In this document: positions 1-11,127 of the stretch, one piece after another | How positions within the stretch are numbered: position 1 is the stretch's first letter | Layout: each line of letters starts with the position of its first letter | DNA from: Durusdinium trenchii | Lineage: Eukaryota; Sar; Dinophyceae; Suessiales; Symbiodiniaceae | Length of the DNA stretch: 64,000 nucleotides | Assembly: GCA_963970005.1 (NCBI GenBank) | Contig: CAXAMN010008446.1 | Span: 170,841 to 234,840, forward strand | Direction: 5' to 3' | The notes under the pieces: model-generated | Databases searched by the model: none | What the model was told of the DNA's origin: nothing | Seen by the model: only the letters and a program-made list of their open reading frames with translations | Position numbers and translations under genes: made by a program

Positions 1-1156
1 AATGATTATACAACAAATTAAAACATGAAACAGGTGTAGTGTACCTTTCACCTTCATGGCTAAATTTGCATGCTTGCGCTCCTTCATGGTTTGATTTGGA
101 TGTTTCGGGGCTCTGTTTGCCAAAATGCCAAAACATGTCTCTCCTCTCGAAATTGAACCCTCCTGTTTCCGGCTGTCCCAACTAAGGGATGATGGCACAC
201 CCTCTCAGGCTGTGCTATGTTTGTTTCATGGGCGCCCCCTACAGGCCCAGTCTGATCCAGTAAAACCCATAGTCCTTCATATCTCATGAATTCCAGCAAA
301 AAATCGTAAAATGAGGTCGTTTGAGTTCGTTTGATTCCATGATTAGGTGTCTCTTAGAGTCGCTTGTTGGCTCCAAGGCTCCTTCTTCCTCTCCAGCACT
401 TCTAGCTTCTCTTTGAGGGCATCGGCCCGCCTTGAGCGGCCGGACGGATGGGGTGACGGATGGGGTCGCTCCCCTCGCTCCCGCATGGAGCAAGGACTGC
501 CCTCGTCCCCCGTGCCAAAACACCGGCATAGGACCGAAAACATCTTCATCTACCAAAGAACCATCGCCAAGAGAGGTTAAGTGACCTGAACTAGGACCCT
601 AGTTAAGTGGTATATATACAGATCTTCCTTCCTCGGGACACCTCCGCAGCCGACCGAGCACTCCGGCGATAAATTTTGCCGAGCGACCGGTCCCACGTGC
701 GTCATCCGTCCCGAGACGCGCGTCGCGCGACGCGAGCCCAGCGGCTCGGAGTATGAAAGCTTGGCCCATTTCTGCAAGGCCGTGGGGCCATCCTTGCTGA
801 GCTCCAGTAAGCCTGGGCTCCGCATGGCTCCGCTGATGTCCGGAAAGGGGTTCCTCTTTCAGGGGTTCTTGAGGGGGGGTCAGGTCTGGCACCACACCCA
901 ACGTCCTCTTTTTGGGGTGAACGGTGGCGTCCTGGCGTCACTGAAGCCATCTCGGGAGCTACACCATGCAGCCGAGGGGAATCACCATTTCAAGCTTTGG
1001 GCGACTGATAGCACATCAAAGGCACGAGCGTGACGAAGGCACGTCTGATCTTGCAAAACAAGTCGTCAAGGCCCCTCTTCCCAAGTAATTCTCGCATGTT
1101 TCGTCTCAACTCTCTATATACATATATATATATATATGGCTAACATTCAGAAGCAC

Positions 1157-1573
1157 CTAACCCCAAGCTGCTAGAACCTCTGGTAGGCCACATAGGCCAA
1201 AAAGGATGAACAAGCCTTCTCTCTTCCGGTCAAAACCCTCTCCGAAATCGCACAAAGTATGCTCGCTGAAGGCGCCTGGGGAGACCTTGGTATGTTGAAG
1301 TCTCATGGTGACCTTTGTGACACCCTGTGGGAGCTTGCCAAGGAAGCTGAAGACGCCTGCCGGAGGAATGCGCCCGAAAAAGCACCACGCATTACGGTGA
1401 ATGATCACTCCTTGTTCTGGTGCTTGTAGTATGTTTTTTGCAGTAGTCCTAGGTCCTATCTGTGACTGAAATTCATGTATGTCCTTGAACATGTGCAAAT
1501 GCATTCCATGTATCGATGGTTTGATGACAGCTAGGCTATAATGGTTTGGTATTTCACCATCGTTTGGTCTCAC
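1157..1573 (-). CDS. Possible exon, unknown product
   Basis: An open minus-strand stretch of up to 138 codons with ordinary amino-acid composition (for example FGRIPPAGVFSFLGKL, then an acidic/basic segment DFGEGFDRKREG). I do not recognise a family. It is supported only by length and composition, and no splice sites were matched to a neighbour. It could equally be a chance open frame. Confidence 0.2.
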   Translation of the reverse strand: MRPNDGEIPNHYSLAVIKPSIHGMHLHMFKDIHEFQSQIGPRTTAKNILQAPEQGVIIHRNAWCFFGRIPPAGVFSFLGKLPQGVTKVTMRLQHTKVSPGAFSEHTLCDFGEGFDRKREGLFILFGLCGLPEVLAAWG

Positions 1574-3428
1574 CGCCCACGACTCGATTGACCCACACCC
1601 ACCTTCTGGTGGAAGTTCTGGTTTAGATCACCAACCGGAGTCCATTCAGTGCATCTGATGATATCATTTCGATCCCTCAAAGGGGGGAGGCATCTCAACT
1701 CACAAGGGCAGAAGGATGGTTTCTGGGCAGTCACTCGACAGTCTCGGCAGTCACTCGATCCCAGCGATCGCGAAGTCTGAGGCCCGGCCCCGGCCTCGAT
1801 CTGTGATGCCACAGCCAGCAGCGTTGAAGAACAAGGTGTGGAGATTCCTTTCAATGGCAAGGCGGATGGATTTCTGGTTTCCTATGGTGTCTTCAGCCTC
1901 GGGCTGGGGCAATCCATTGGGATTTCGGTGGGTTTGAACGGGGTACCTTGGAGTTACCTGCAGACTTCACTAAGAACCACCAATTCTTCAAGGCCATGTG
2001 AGACTAGTCTAAGTCTAGGCCTAGGCGTCCTCATCCAAGTTTGGTGGGAAACACGTGTGAAGTCCAATGTCCTGAATGTTCAGGCTTGGAAGCAGCAGAA
2101 TTGATCTACGAAAACCCAGGCAGATTCCCAATGATGGCAGCTACAAGAAGTGGCGTAGACTTTCAGACTTTCAGCCCCCCTCTGCGAACGAAACATGAAC
2201 ATGTTCAGGAATCAACTGTTCATGCTTATACCTAGCACTTCCAATGGGTTCCCAATAGAGGCCTATTTACTAGGTAGGGTAGGCTAGTCTATTGGACACC
2301 CAGACAGGATGACCCTGCTATGAAGAGGGTGTGCGAAGAGCAGGGAAGAGCAGGAAAGAGCATGCCCAACGCCTCCCCGACACTTCGGCCCTGCGACACG
2401 TGGTGAGGTTCACCCTGGAGATCATGGGGGCTTATATATCCCTCAGCTCCCGAGCTTGTTGGCAGTTTTCCTTCGCTTTCTTCGTTCGCTTTCGTGTTTC
2501 AAAGCACCACTCGCCCTGGCCCTGTGTCGTGTAGCCATTTGATCAACAAAGGTCTGAAGGCGCAGTTTCCTGCCTCAGCTTCTCCTGAAAGACAAAGGTT
2601 CACATGTTCAGCCTTTTCGTTTTGAGTGGGGCAACCACTCACCCAAAACTGGTTCCAAGGTTATCCGCTCACTGGGTAAGTGAATTGGCCCACCCCTGGC
2701 GAACAAGAATTGCCCAGGTGCGGTGGCAAGACGCGGGCCAGCGAGGGCAGGCTGAGGTCCTCCAACTTGCTGAACCTGAGGGGAACACAGTGTTTGTTTG
2801 GTGAAAGGCACAAGGTGTTTCATCCCAAACCACGCGTGTGTCAGTTGGTTGGTTGGTTGGTTGACAAACATTTCGCCCGTGTGCGGCGTGCCACGCTCCA
2901 ACACACTACGCTCCATGGAATTGGAAGTAAACATGAGGAATACGGAGCTGACATGTGCTCTGTAGTCTTCAAAGTCATGTGCTCCGTGTTCTGGTCCCTC
3001 GGTCCTTTGGTTCAAGCACGTCGTCGTGTCTCTCTGGTTTTTGCCCAAGGCCGGGCCGATCGCGACACCTGCGGCGACGCCGGAAGTCTTGAACCGGACA
3101 AACCAAGCAGCTGGAAGTCTAACTTCAGCCACTCCAAGTTGGGCGGCAAGCTATTCCTTGCAGCGGGATGGCTTCCGTGACTACAGCTCCAAAGAAGTTG
3201 GCCCTTACTCACTCAGGGTACATGGCCTAAAGTTCAAGAACTACTTCCGCGATGTGTCCGCTTCCACAGGTCGTTGAGACGAACCATGTTCTCAACCAAA
3301 TTGAGTTGGGTGTGATGGAGGCCGGTTCCGTCTCCTATCACCAAATTTAACCAGGTCGATGGTTCAATTTCATTGGACTCTGGGCCCTGCACCCCAAACG
3401 AACGCCCAAACATCTACGCACAGCATAT

Positions 3429-3527
3429 CCCCGACGCTCCATGTATGGAATATATGCCTACTGGGGTGGTTTGGGGGGTCTGTGGCGGCAGTCCGGACTG
3501 GCAGTCCCATGGATCGTCGCGTCTGGG
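3429..3527. mobile_element. Palindromic MITE, CCCAGA family, copy P1
   Basis: Imperfect inverted repeat with the family core CTCCATGTATGG near the left end and CGTCTGGG at the right end. The direct repeat ATAT flanks both sides (3425-3428 and 3528-3531), consistent with a short target-site duplication. The middle diverges from better copies: the right arm carries GTCCGGACTGGCAGTCC, also found in copy P5. No coding capacity. Confidence 0.6.
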
Positions 3528-3590
3528 ATATCGAATTGGGCTGCCCACAGCTGCTTCATCACAAGTTGAGTCGTCGAGTCGTCGAGTTGA

Positions 3591-3658
3591 TTGATGTTGC
3601 TATCATTAAGCTGTAGATCACCCGAAACCCATGGACAGCTTAATGATAGCAACATCAA
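3591..3658. repeat. Perfect 24-bp inverted repeat with 20-nt loop
   Basis: The arm at 3591-3614 is the exact reverse complement of 3635-3658. The loop contains CACCCGAAACCCATGG; a near copy of that loop (CACTCGAAACCCATGG) recurs about 90 nt downstream near 3707-3722. It may be a small MITE, an inverted duplication or a structured RNA. No flanking target-site duplication is obvious. Confidence 0.75.
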
Positions 3659-4224
3659 TTTACTTAATGGGTGACTCTTATTGCCATCTACTCTTTAAGT
3701 TCTGAGTCACTCGAAACCCATGGATCCACCTCCGCCTGGCAGTTTTCCAAGCTTCGTCACAGTTCCTTCAGCGAAAAAGAAACGATCTGGGCTTCCTGAC
3801 TGACTTTGTGATCATTCTATTAATAGTGGTGGGGAAGGAAGCCCAAACTTCCGCTGCGATGCAATTGTCCAACACCACTGAGGTTTGCACCATCGCTGTC
3901 GAACAAATGTCAGGCATGTAGATCTGTGAGCTGAGCTGCTACCGTTCGAATTAAAGCCCAAATTATACCAAATGCGGCAGCCCTCTGAACGACCCAACCA
4001 TCTCTCAACAAATCAGTTCGTGATCATCAGCGCTCAGGCGGCGCCATCATGGCGTCCTCTCCAGCTTCAGGGAGAAAGCAAATATCATCCCTCCCAAAAC
4101 GATGATGGAACGTAAATGCACCCACCAAACACACACACATGATATCATAATTACATCATAATTACATATATAAATAATTACACTCTAACATGGAAGTGGA
4201 AACCACCTCTTCACTCTAAAGAAA

Positions 4225-4500
4225 AAACGTCTTCCCAGGGGTAAGAGTCCGCTTCCATATTAGTGAGTCAAACGGCAAGCATTCATTTATGCATGTCACC
4301 CTCTGATCTCTTCGATTTGCCCACTCAAACTGAGTCACTCCCCTTCTGGATCCCTGGCTCCCTTGGAGGGCCATCATTTCACCGCGTGGCAGGGCCAGCT
4401 GTAGGATCTCCTTCTTCGAGAAGTCGCAACCCCCAAGGTTCAGCGTCAAACTCTTCCGCCAATAATCGCCTATAAGGTCAAAACTTCTTCGTCCCGCGAA
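4225..4500 (-). CDS. Possible exon, unknown product
   Basis: Open minus-strand stretch with balanced, protein-like composition, including SFDLIGDYWRKSLTLNLGG and ALPRGEMMALQGSQGSRR. No family recognised and no partner exon identified. It is kept because the composition is better than that of neighbouring chance frames. Confidence 0.25.
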
Positions 4501-4959
4501 GCTTTGCAATGGCCGTTCGGAATGGAAATCTTGTTGGGCTACAATTAAGGAACAAGAAGCTACTAGTAGCAAAGGGCATCGCTACTAGGAACCCGGGCAT
4601 CGCTACTAGGAGCAAGGACGCTACTAGGATTACGCTCCCTGTACACAAAATGGCAGCGAGCCTCAGTTTGTCAACATGCTGCGGGAAGTCACGTAGAAAC
4701 AGCTCGGTGGGGAGGAAGCGGAATCAAACGAAATGTAGCGGTGTTGTAACGAAATGTTGGTGAATGCAAAAGAATCTGCCAGTGTCCAGCCCAAAGGCTT
4801 GAGCATCCCCGACAAACCATCAAGGAAACTCAAGCCTTGATGCAAAGCTCGATCCCTATCAATTCTCCACATCATCTCTCAGTATTGAAGCTTTATTCGC
4901 CAAGTGGTTCTAGGTGAAGAACACTGACCGAACACACATCAAAACGCTAGAGCAGTGGT

Positions 4960-5290
4960 AGTCCCCTCCCCCGAATACAAACAACTTGACCTGGCCAATG
5001 GAGACACTCAAGAGATTCGATCGAGTGAGTGGCATGCTGAGATCCATAGCAACAAAACAATCACAAATGAAGAAAGCCAGGACGCAGCGAGGACAGCTCT
5101 GGAGTTCAGGTGACATGTAGTGGACTAATTCCGACTGTACAAAGTGAGGGAACAACGCATGCAAAGTGTCAGCACAGTGCACAGTGCGGCACAGCCCGCC
5201 TTGGATGGCTTTGGCCATGTCACTCAGCAATTGCCTGAGACCGATTTCTGCACCAAACAACCCGCTTCCCAAGCCGCTTCCCTGGCAGCC
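4960..5290 (-). CDS. Possible exon, unknown product
   Basis: Open minus-strand stretch with an amphipathic segment (GLRQLLSDMAKAIQG) followed by a cysteine-containing hydrophobic region (CPRCVLAFFICDCFVAMDL). It could contribute a membrane or secreted segment. No family recognised; splice boundaries not resolved. Confidence 0.25.
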
Positions 5291-5607
5291 CTCGTGGAGC
5301 CCTCGTGGAGCCAAAGCTCTTCACTTGCTAGAGCAGCGGCAACCTCATGACCTACAAGTCTAGTTTCTGGACTGGGCAAGGAAAAGCCAAACTAAGGGCT
5401 CACCTTGATCAACACCTTCAACTTGATCGTTCCTCCCAAAGACCCAAGACTTAAAACTTCGAGTGGCCACTAGGAATCGTTTGGGTGCATGATCATGCAT
5501 GGTTCAATGATACAGTTGCTGCAAAGATGAAGTAATGTTAATTGGGAATTCCAGATTGTGCTACTCAGCAAGCTACTGAATGATATGTTCCTGTCGCCTG
5601 CCCCTTG

Positions 5608-5955
5608 TCACAACACTACAGCAGCTAAGCCATGTCCCCCTGGGCCCCCAAGGATAGCACCCACCAAGCGTACACCCGGGATCCGAGAAACCACATGGAA
5701 CCGGGCGAACGGCATGGACCAGTGTCCTGGAAGACGATGTTGTTTGAATACCAACCCGACGTGGATTTCAGAAGTTAATCTTCCACCAAACTTATCGAAT
5801 TCGATTTCTCGACCTGTTCTTCGACCAGTTGCTTCTTTTCGGATGAGGCATTGCACAGCATAAAGGGCCAAAAGACCAGAAGGAGCATGCTCCGCAAGCG
5901 CCTTCGCGGCCAGAAGGGGAGCGCTAAACAGTCGAGAGTGCGCAGTTAAAAACAT
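5608..5955 (-). CDS. Possible exon, unknown product
   Basis: Open minus-strand stretch of 115 codons; the N-terminal part looks helical and protein-like (LLAAKALAEHAPSGLLALYA, then IRKEATGRRTGREIEFDKFG). The C-terminal third is glycine-rich and less convincing. No homologous family recognised. Confidence 0.25.
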   Translation of the reverse strand: MFLTAHSRLFSAPLLAAKALAEHAPSGLLALYAVQCLIRKEATGRRTGREIEFDKFGGRLTSEIHVGLVFKQHRLPGHWSMPFARFHVVSRIPGVRLVGAILGGPGGHGLAAVVL

Positions 5956-6439
5956 GGTTTGGTGCGCTAGGGCCTAGGGTTGTTGACCTTCCCCACACAA
6001 GGAAAAGCAACATCACTGATCTAGTAAGACCTAGTTACCATGGCAGGTGTCTCCCAACTCCCCGAAACATGCCTGTTCACTCGAATTCTGAACAAATGGT
6101 CAAGCAAGGCAACCCAAATTGACCATAGACAGGGATGTGTAACGCTGTTCTGCCGGAAGCCTTTTGAATCACAAATGATCATGAAATATCATGAAACCGT
6201 TCCACTTAGCAACGTGCATCCATTTTTTGGTGTAACCTTGTATATGTACGAGCTGCATTCGAGAAAAAACACTGCAAGGTTGTTGATGTTTCTCAATTGT
6301 TTGTGGTCATGACGCAGCCCCCCGGCTCATTTCACATCAAGCTAATAGTCAGCTGACTGGCCCTTCGGCGCCCTTCGGAGCTTGCGCAAGGTTCAACATG
6401 ATCAAACCAAACCTGTGGTCCACACCTGGTCATTCGTTG

Positions 6440-6555
6440 GTATGTCTCCACTTCCTCTTCCTCACCCTCTGGCACCGCCAAAGACCGCAAAAGCTTCTCG
6501 CGATCTTCCTGCATGGCAAACTGCCCCACCACGAAGGTCCCGTGGCGGGTCCAGT
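6440..6555 (-). CDS. Probable short exon, unknown product
   Basis: The minus strand reads GTFVVGQFAMQEDREKLLRS and then an acidic tail EGEEEEVETYQ, a composition unlikely in non-coding DNA. The length is typical of exons elsewhere in the window. No partner exon could be phased to it. Confidence 0.35.
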
Positions 6556-6604
6556 GGCTGGACGGGAAGGGGGGGAGAAAAAACATAGAAAACAAAACAC
6601 ACCA

Positions 6605-6694
6605 CCCCATGTATGTATACCATATATTGTATGCCTACATTGAGCCAGAAAGCACTCCAATGTAGGCAAATATGGCATACATGAAGTGTCTGGG
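6605..6694. mobile_element. Palindromic MITE, CCCAGA family, copy P2 (decayed left end)
   Basis: The arms CCATGTATG/CATACATG and ATGCCTACATTG/CAATGTAGGCA are complementary, and the right end reads GTGTCTGGG as in other copies. The left terminal bases are eroded, so the target-site duplication cannot be read. No coding capacity. Confidence 0.6.
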
Positions 6695-7803
6695 AAATAT
6701 AGCTTACAGAAAACCCGGCCACACACAAACAAACGTTTCAAACTATATATACTCAAGTTGAGTTTGCAAAAAACAAACGAAGTGGAGTGAAATATAGCTT
6801 ACAGAAAACAAAACCATACGCACACACTTAGACAAGGTTTTATCCAGTGCCATAATCCACAGTGACAGGGATGAGGGAAACGCACGGCGGCTGAGTCAGC
6901 AACATCACTTGAAGTGCTTGAAAAACTGTTCGAAATCTCGCGCGAATCAGCAGCTGCAGAACGGCGCCGCGGAGCGAAAATGGGTTTTGGGGAATAGCAT
7001 GAGAACCACCATGGCATCAAAGCACAGCGGTGAAAATTGGAGTGTTGGCACAACGGCAGGTAAGTGAGTCAAGCGTCCTTGACTCATATCACAGGAAATC
7101 CACGGTGTCTTCGTTGGATGCCGACCATGGAAGTCCCCGACGTCCCCCTGCTTTTTGGAAACATATAACCTCCTGGAAGCGGACGGGACACACACACACA
7201 CACACGCACATACGTTTCAGGATGATGCATGATGATCAATATGTTGAGTTCAGTTGACCGGGAGAAGAAGACAGAAACAACAACCTGACGATACCTGATG
7301 CACCAACAAAAAGCACCACAAGGCCACGCACACCCAGAATGCCACGGCGGAGGACCGAGGATGGTGTGTGACTCTGCACTCCGTTCCAAATCCGTGGATG
7401 ACATGACCCCGAAACGTAGACGACGACTTTCCTTTACGAATAGGGGTCCCAGGCACCATGACCCATCCACTTCTGTGATAGCTATCATGGCGCCGACTGT
7501 TCCACATCACATAAGTGGTTGGGTCCCAGGTGCCCAAATAAAGAAGCGACCTCATGACTCCGCGTCTTCCGAAAGACCAAACCACAATGATGAAACCCAA
7601 ATCGTACTCGTAGTGTATACCCTCCTATACCCTTGCTTGAAACATTCAACACACATATTCAAAACCATATTCAATATTCCATGGCCTGACGGTCAGACCT
7701 GGAATCATTTCTCTTAGCGTACCCGCCATCTAAATACAGTATCCCCTGTAAATAAAGAGGTTCTGCAGCTCCAATGGGTTATAACCAAGAGTCTACCAGG
7801 ACC

Positions 7804-7837
7804 CTCTAAGGGGCTTCTATTGATAGCCCCTTAGAGG
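7804..7837. repeat. 13-bp stem-loop (CCTCTAAGGGGCT / AGCCCCTTAGAGG)
   Basis: Perfect 13-bp inverted repeat (7804-7816 and 7825-7837) around an 8-nt loop. Related half-sites recur near 24848-24862 and 24890-24903 in permuted order, suggesting a small dispersed family. The sequence just upstream, TACCAGGACCCTC, resembles the end of the TA-flanked elements at 21663 and 34371. Confidence 0.5.
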
Positions 7838-7864
7838 TGATTCCGGGTGTCCATTAACCATTCA

Positions 7865-8110
7865 CCACAACAAGTATTTGTGAGTCCTGGTACAATCCAC
7901 GAGCGCGTCTCGTTTTCGCGCCCTTTGCCTCAACCTGGGATTCGGTCGAACTCGCCTCCTTGCTCGCCTCCGTCTTCTCCAGGGCGAAGCGCAAGGGCGC
8001 CTCGCGGCGAGGTGGAGAGACCGACCGACACCAGACGCGCAAGGGAGAAACCGAAGAGATCGAAGAGAAGCTTGCGCGGTCCCCATTCCAAACATGGGAA
8101 AAAAACATCC
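7865..8110 (-). CDS. Possible exon, charged unknown protein
   Basis: Open minus-strand stretch rich in Ser, Lys, Glu and Arg (PPRREAPLRFALEKTEASKE and ESQVEAKGAKTRRARG), plausible as a disordered region. Other frames of the same strand are also open because of high GC content, so the frame is uncertain. Confidence 0.25.
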
Positions 8111-8952
8111 TTTTTATCATCAGTTTGGGGACTCAAACGAGTAAGTGCAGCCAGTTGAAGAATCACAATTAAGAAGTGCCACCAACATTCGCCAACATGT
8201 CGGCATGTTCCATCCAAATCATCCCTGCATCATCTCCCGCAAACGCGGGAGACTCCTGCGGTCCGTCCCATTTTGTCTTCCTTCTTCCACCACGTCATCC
8301 AAGGCGGGATGATCTTGGTGGCTGCTTCGCAGCTCCGGGAAAGCACCGTCAACCTCCGGTGCTCCGGACCCGCAGTCGGTGGGAAGCACAAAGACCCTGG
8401 TCGTCCCCCGGTGACGGAGACAGGGTCCGCATGGAGGGAAGCAGGGTCAGCGGCTTCAAGTCATCGGGTATTTCCTGGGCGAAGGAGGTGACAAGAATAT
8501 GCCCTACAGGTCGACCTCATGTTACTGGAGTTGGTCAAACAAAAGCATCCGTCCGGGTCGGGAAACAGAACGTGTAGTGGTGTGCATTTGCAAACATGAG
8601 AAAGTCTCAAACCACAAACACCTTGTAAAACCCCACATCTTTTCTGTATTTTTTGTCATCTATGCGTGGAGACTGACTGGGTGCCCTACAAAACCTGTGT
8701 TTGCATTGAAACCTATGTATTTGTTCTAACTACAGGGCTTCGCTTCGTGAGTGTTATAGTGTTATTTGATTCGGAGAAAAAACATAAATAAAACCACCCA
8801 TAGGAAATGCAACGCAAAACTCGCGCAAGTGCCGATGCCCAAGGGCTTGGCAGACCGATTCCCACGCCCGGTCCGCCGGCTCGCTGGTCCGGGTCCGCGG
8901 TTCGCCGTCCCGGCCAAGCGGCTCGAAGCCTTCGTTCTCGGCTGCTGCCACC

Positions 8953-9114
8953 ATGGCGGTGGAGGCCACGCTGTCGCCCGAGCTGCTGAGGCTCGAAGCG
9001 CTGGAGGAGCCGCGCAGCGCCGAGGTCGCGCGGCACGTCTCCAGGGGGGGGAAGCGCCGCCAAGGCGCTGGCCTCGGTGGGGACCCGGCTGTTGAAGGCC
9101 GTTTTTGGTTTTGA
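8953..9114 (+). pseudogene. Frameshifted copy of the MAVEATL small ORF
   Basis: Plus-strand ATG in a GCCACCATGG context starts MAVEATLSPELLRLEALEE, matching the intact unit-2 copy at 27607. In unit 1 the run of eight G at 9043-9050 replaces GGGGTGG of unit 2 (one extra base). The frame therefore shifts after VSRGG and ends at a TGA at 9112-9114. A homopolymer sequencing error would give the same result. The plus orientation is opposite to the other genes, so the coding status of the pair is itself uncertain. Confidence 0.35.
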
Positions 9115-9232
9115 TCGGTATTTATATGCACCTCTTTGCCAACCCTTGCGAAAACATCCACCCCCGAACAAACATGTGACGGGGATCTCCTCATGTTCAA
9201 AAAGTCACTGAAATCCCAGGTCTTTTTGGGAC

Positions 9233-9425
9233 GTTGTGCGTATCGTCTCGCCAAAGCTGAGCCAAGGCACCAACTCGTGGCTCGAGCCAAGCTGTGCGCT
9301 CCCCACTCCCCGCAGCCAGGCCTCCCACGCTCCCCCCGAGGGCATGCGCAGCGCCACCAGGCACGCGGCGCCGCGCGTGGTGTGGATGGGCCGGTGCCGC
9401 AAGGCAGGCAAAGCGCAGGCGGAGG
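9233..9425 (-). CDS. Conserved exon in duplicated unit, unknown function
   Basis: The minus strand opens after a CCAAG acceptor and is followed by a possible AAC|GTCCC donor, giving 193 nt. One frame reads LPALRHRPIHTTRGAACLVA and GGAWEAWLRGVGSAQLG. The unit-2 copy (27972-28164) has the same length and is almost identical. Two minus-strand frames are open, so the frame is not certain. It lies downstream of the histidine-phosphatase-like exons and could belong to the same transcript. Confidence 0.45.
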
Positions 9426-9935
9426 CTTGGAGATAGTGGCAGTGAGTGACCAAGAGACATCCTGCAGATGCACCTCTCTTCAAAAACATTCCAACACTTA
9501 AAGGTGTACTTTAAGGAGACATAAACCACATCATGACTGTACGGAAACGAACGGCTCTGAGCCCTATTATCCTACTGCAACACAATACCCTTTCGTGTAC
9601 TGTACAGTGGTTGCTGCAGGAGTGTCACACGGAGTCGGCACGACTGTCGACCTCTTGGGGGATCAGGAAGAACGACATACCGCAGTCGGATGGTGTCGGT
9701 CGAGGGCTTTCGCATGATCCATTCCGAAGTTCTTGACCATTCGCATGGGCGAACCCTAGGTCGAGGATTCCGCTTCATGGGTGAGGGATGGCCTCGAAGA
9801 TTCGCTCGAGCAGAAAAAAACCCTAGCCGTGATGATTCTGTCTGTGGTCAAACCAACTTATGCACCTGGTGCCATTGACATATACGGTTCAACTATGGTT
9901 CAACCTTGCCACTGCAGCTGAGTGACCCTGCACAC

Positions 9936-9999
9936 CTCCCTCGAGCGAATTCAACTGCTCAAGCTGGTGCAGGAATGCTGCTGCAAAGCGTCTTCGTGC
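9936..9999 (-). CDS. Probable exon with amphipathic helix, histidine-phosphatase-like gene, unit 1
   Basis: Reads ARRRFAAAFLHQLEQLNSLE between a TTTCCAG acceptor and a GAG|GTGTGC donor. The unit-2 copy reaches a stop just beyond the same donor, which supports the donor. In phosphoglycerate-mutase-like phosphatases an arginine-rich helix of this kind follows the Ser-Ser-Pro block. Position downstream of the two diagnostic exons fits, but the following catalytic His-Gly exon was not found. Confidence 0.4.
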
Positions 10000-10157
10000 C
10001 TGGAAAACATGCGGTTCAAGACCAACATGCTCACGACTAGACCATCTCTTGGTGCCTTCCTGTAGCTGTTGTGTTTTAAACATGCCCACGTGGAGAGGTT
10101 CTACCATCTGAATGGGCTGGATTATGATGGATCCCAATGATGAATTCCAATCAACTG

Positions 10158-10355
10158 TCAACATTCTGAGGGACTCTTGTGGAGTGGACTATCCAAACAC
10201 CTGCCACCCATGGCTGCGGCCACTAGCAGATGGAGCTCCTGAGTGCACAAGATCCACAACGTCATCGTTTCAGGTGTGATCTCGCCATTCTGCTCCCCAG
10301 CGGAAGTGATGCCGAAGAAGCGGAAGTTCCATGGAGCAACAAGGACATGTTGCAT
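10158..10355 (-). CDS. Conserved open stretch in duplicated unit (VLVAPWNF block)
   Basis: The minus strand reads VLVAPWNFRFFGITSAGEQN and then GEITPETMT in both units (unit-2 copy about 29110-29225). Beyond this point the units differ by one base (TTGTGG versus TGTGG), so the coding part, if real, ends near TPETMT. Possibly part of the histidine-phosphatase-like transcript; no family recognised for this segment alone. Confidence 0.35.
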   Translation of the reverse strand: MQHVLVAPWNFRFFGITSAGEQNGEITPETMTLWILCTQELHLLVAAAMGGRCLDSPLHKSPSEC

Positions 10356-10619
10356 ATTATGACTTAATTAAGGGTCTGCAAACATCGGTTAAAGAGTTGA
10401 GCCTTGGAACTTTTACGGCTCCCAATCTAACAGGGCCTCCTCCGGAAGTCGTGCTGGGGATGACACATGACACATGAACCACCCAGTCACAACCACCACA
10501 ATTCCAAAGACCCAGTATAACCTGGTCTTTGACCTCCTTGAGTAGTGTTTTTGTGTGACCAGTTCCAATGAGGTCACAAATGTCATAGACCTGCAGGGAA
10601 ACACCACAAACACTCGCAT

Positions 10620-10829
10620 TTCACAGCCCGCCTCCGCTGAAACTCCACCAGCATCATCCAGCTCTCCGGGTAAAAGCTCCAGCTCCTCATCCGCTACCAC
10701 CGACATCGACGCAGCACCGTTGCTCCCTTGACTCCCGAAGTGCTCAGCGAGGACTTGGGCTGTCTCCCAGCAGGCGGTGGAAGGAGAGGAGACGATCCGG
10801 TCGAAGCTCAGGTCCTCACAGGGTTGGAA
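10620..10829 (-). CDS. Histidine-phosphatase-like exon (SSP block), unit 1
   Basis: Reads CEDLSFDRIVSSPSTACWET followed by AQVLAEHFG. The pattern D-x-I-x-SSP-x(5)-TA-x-x-(L/I)A is the second conserved block of the phosphoglycerate mutase / histidine phosphatase superfamily. The next segment (EELELLPGELDDAG) is acidic, where the family normally has L-x-E. The exon lies directly downstream of the HGE exon at 11128-11282 in the order expected for one gene. Boundaries are approximate, and the unit-2 copy at about 29450-29648 keeps the frame. Confidence 0.6.
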
Positions 10830-11127
10830 CACAGGAACGTTGAGGGTTTCGATACTTGAGGCGATGGTGGTGGACGTAGAGGGTGCACCTTCTTGAGGAT
10901 TTCTTGGGAAGAAGAAATCAGTAGGAATGCTGTGTGTCTAGATGACAATTATGCCCAGGGCGGTTTGCGTCAATTGACCAAAATGTGCAACACTCCAAAG
11001 GGCACCCTCGGTTTCTGTACGAGATAGCATTAGCCCTAGCATAAGCCATAAGCCATACATCACACATTGAACTCAAAAGGCAGTTCAATTTTGTTTCATC
11101 TGCTTCTGCAAACATTTGCATCTCAAC

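Larger units (their letters stand above)
1..8190. other. Left flank with no resolved complete gene
   Basis: Both strands carry only short open frames. The most protein-like stretches are on the minus strand and are listed separately (about 1.2, 4.3, 5.1, 5.7, 6.5 and 7.9 kb); they may be scattered exons of one or more minus-strand genes, matching the orientation of the rest of the window. Between them I see only low-complexity tracts (a TA run near 1121-1136, a CA run near 7190-7208) and the hairpin elements listed below. No start-to-stop gene model could be assembled. Confidence 0.4.

Noticed and set aside
2608-3132. 174-codon minus-strand frame at 2.6-3.1 kb
   Set aside because: Parts look protein-like, but it spans the tandem TTGGTTGGTTGG tract, and the opposite strand is also open for 166 codons; no means to choose.
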